Shown in pieces: positions 62,978 through 64,000 of a stretch of 64,000 nt of DNA. The stretch is taken from positions 46,915,053-46,979,052 of the forward strand of contig CM060732.1 of NCBI GenBank assembly GCA_030704615.1, given 5' to 3'. The translations under genes and the position numbers were made by a program. Positions within the stretch are counted from its first letter, which is position 1. Every line of letters starts with the position of its first letter. A model generated the notes under the pieces. It saw only the letters and a list, made by a program, of their open reading frames with translations. It did no database searches and was not told where the DNA came from. Origin of the DNA: Takakia lepidozioides (lineage: Eukaryota; Streptophyta; Takakiopsida; Takakiales; Takakiaceae).

Positions 62978-63487
62978 TGTGGCGTGACTTTCTAGGACTA
63001 TATGCTAGGAAGTGTGGTTGGACAACGATGTATGTTGTGGCACGATGCTTAGGTGCACGACAGTTGTCATGGTTTTGTTTGTGATTAGTTAGAAATAGTT
63101 ATTTCTAACTAATTAGGAAATTATACATTTATATTTGTATTTTGTTGGCATTGGGACTTCATTTGGTTCCATGTGTCAAGTGAGGTGGCGAACCTCACTT
63201 GGGACGTGGAGAGGTTATCGACGTAGGCAGGCTCGTCTTCTTCTAGTCGAGCCTCCCGAGGCCTCTCTCCCCGCCATAGCTCTAGTACTTGAGATGGAGA
63301 GTGGGTGAGGTCTGTATGGTGGAGTCCTTTAGCAAAGGTGCCATTGGCTTGACTTATATAACGTGGTAGGGTGGTTTCTCCTCTTTTCACCATTTCCGTA
63401 TCTATTGTGGCGTGACTTTCTAGGACTATGCTAGGAAGTGTGGTTGGACAATGATGTATGTTGTGGCACGATGCTTAGGTGCACGAC
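62978..63487 (+). repeat. Right terminal region of Z: repeats A-B-A
   Basis: A (62978-63062, TGTGGCG...GACA), B (63065-63404, tgtcatgg... to ...gtatcta), A again (63406-63487, ending gcacgac). B resembles Y's B in layout (a hairpin such as ggctcgtc/gacgagcc-type arms, then gtggagtcc and ggcttgactt) but is strongly diverged. The order is the same as in Y. Confidence 0.8.
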
Positions 63488-64000
63488 CTGCAGCACACAT
63501 ATACTCCACAATCCGGAGAGTCGCAGACCGTATACCACTTGTAAAGTAGAGTAGGAAATGCAGGAAATGGTACAATATCATTCTCCCCATGAAATAAAAT
63601 TTTGGCGGTACGATTGCATGTGCACCAGACTTCCAACCTGTCTGCCAACCAACCTGATAAACCAGTCTTCTGGCGTCTGAACCAGTCTGCTCAACCAGTC
63701 TTCTGGTGTCTGAACCAGTCTGCTGTACCAGACGGGGACTCAGTCTTCGAACAGTCTGATGTGCCAGCCTTGATCTCCTAAGCAGACCAGTCTCCCGGTT
63801 CTGAACGTGCCTACACCTGGCTGACCGTGAGCCTCATGCGGTCTGCCCATCAGACTGGCCATTCTCAGCACGGTGGACTCTCATTACTTTGCTGACCAGA
63901 CTTGGTAGTCTACTGACCAATGCCATCCGCCTGTACTCTACCACTCTAGTGACTCTCGACAGTCTGCTCACCAGTGCAGACTCATGGTTCCCAATCGCAT
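63488..64000. repeat. Region rich in accagtct words with a short tandem repeat
   Basis: Two adjacent units of about 34 bp starting aaccagtcttctggcgtctg or its tggtgtctg variant lie at about 63660-63727, each ending with aaccagtctgctc or a variant. Looser ccagtct, cagtctg and agactgg words continue to the window end. No gene was recognised. Confidence 0.65.

Larger units (their letters stand above)
56518..63487 (+). mobile_element. gypsy-MTase family, copy Z (5'-truncated)
   Basis: Similarity to Y begins at about 56518 inside gag (just before the second zinc knuckle) and continues to the 3' terminal A-B-A repeats, so the left repeat and most of gag are lost. All pol domains remain recognisable in order but carry about a dozen stops and a few frameshifts. 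Z is closer to X than to Y. Confidence 0.92.

Overview
The window looks like nuclear DNA of a green plant of the streptophyte line, most plausibly a charophyte alga with a repeat-swollen genome. The evidence is plant-type proteins spliced from many short exons: gamma-tubulin, the APC/C subunit APC6/CDC16, a SURNod19-family remnant, and PPR and OSB (PDF-motif) remnants. Introns are long, and a very large share is retroelements. The species assignment is an inference; Chara-like is my best guess.

Layout. At 1-3040 (minus) a broken, 5'-truncated LINE lies in an intron of APC6. Fourteen APC6 exons lie at 3143-10699 (minus); the last exons are beyond the left edge. Position 10700-12822 is non-coding with tandem repeats and two SINE-like copies. 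At 12823-16982 (minus) lies a histidine-phosphatase gene whose apparent first exon carries a RAD18-type ubiquitin-binding zinc finger. A 595-bp divergent promoter region separates it from a complete gamma-tubulin gene (17578-22714, plus, 11 exons). At 24790-27071 (minus) is a SURNod19 pseudogene beside a tRNA-like sequence and a broken copia element (to 29216). Position 29217-32091 holds PPR and OSB remnants.

The right half is nested transposons. Three copies of one unusual Ty3/gypsy family are present: X (32092-35050), Y (37706-50022, the most complete) and Z (56518-63487). The family encodes gag, an aspartic protease, a cytosine-C5 DNA methyltransferase, then RT, RNase H and integrase, and ends in a PHD finger. 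In all three copies the methyltransferase and RT parts are separated by an in-frame UAG followed by CAA CCA, which matches the known UAG-CARYYA readthrough motif. Y is inserted in an array of palindromes centred on GGCGCC. Removing Y and one copy of a CATT duplication restores the 64-bp array period. The array belongs to a large DNA transposon-like unit (about 35.1-37.7 kb plus 50.0-56.3 kb) with a degenerate SWIM-finger transposase, two other genes, and GGCGCC arrays of the same ~63-bp period at both sides of the transposase region.

How parts work together: APC6 and gamma-tubulin are ordinary housekeeping genes of cell division and appear intact as far as seen. The methyltransferase and PHD finger suggest that the gypsy family interacts with host chromatin. 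Most element copies are decayed, and stop codons in X and Z mostly look like C-to-T changes, as expected for methylated DNA.
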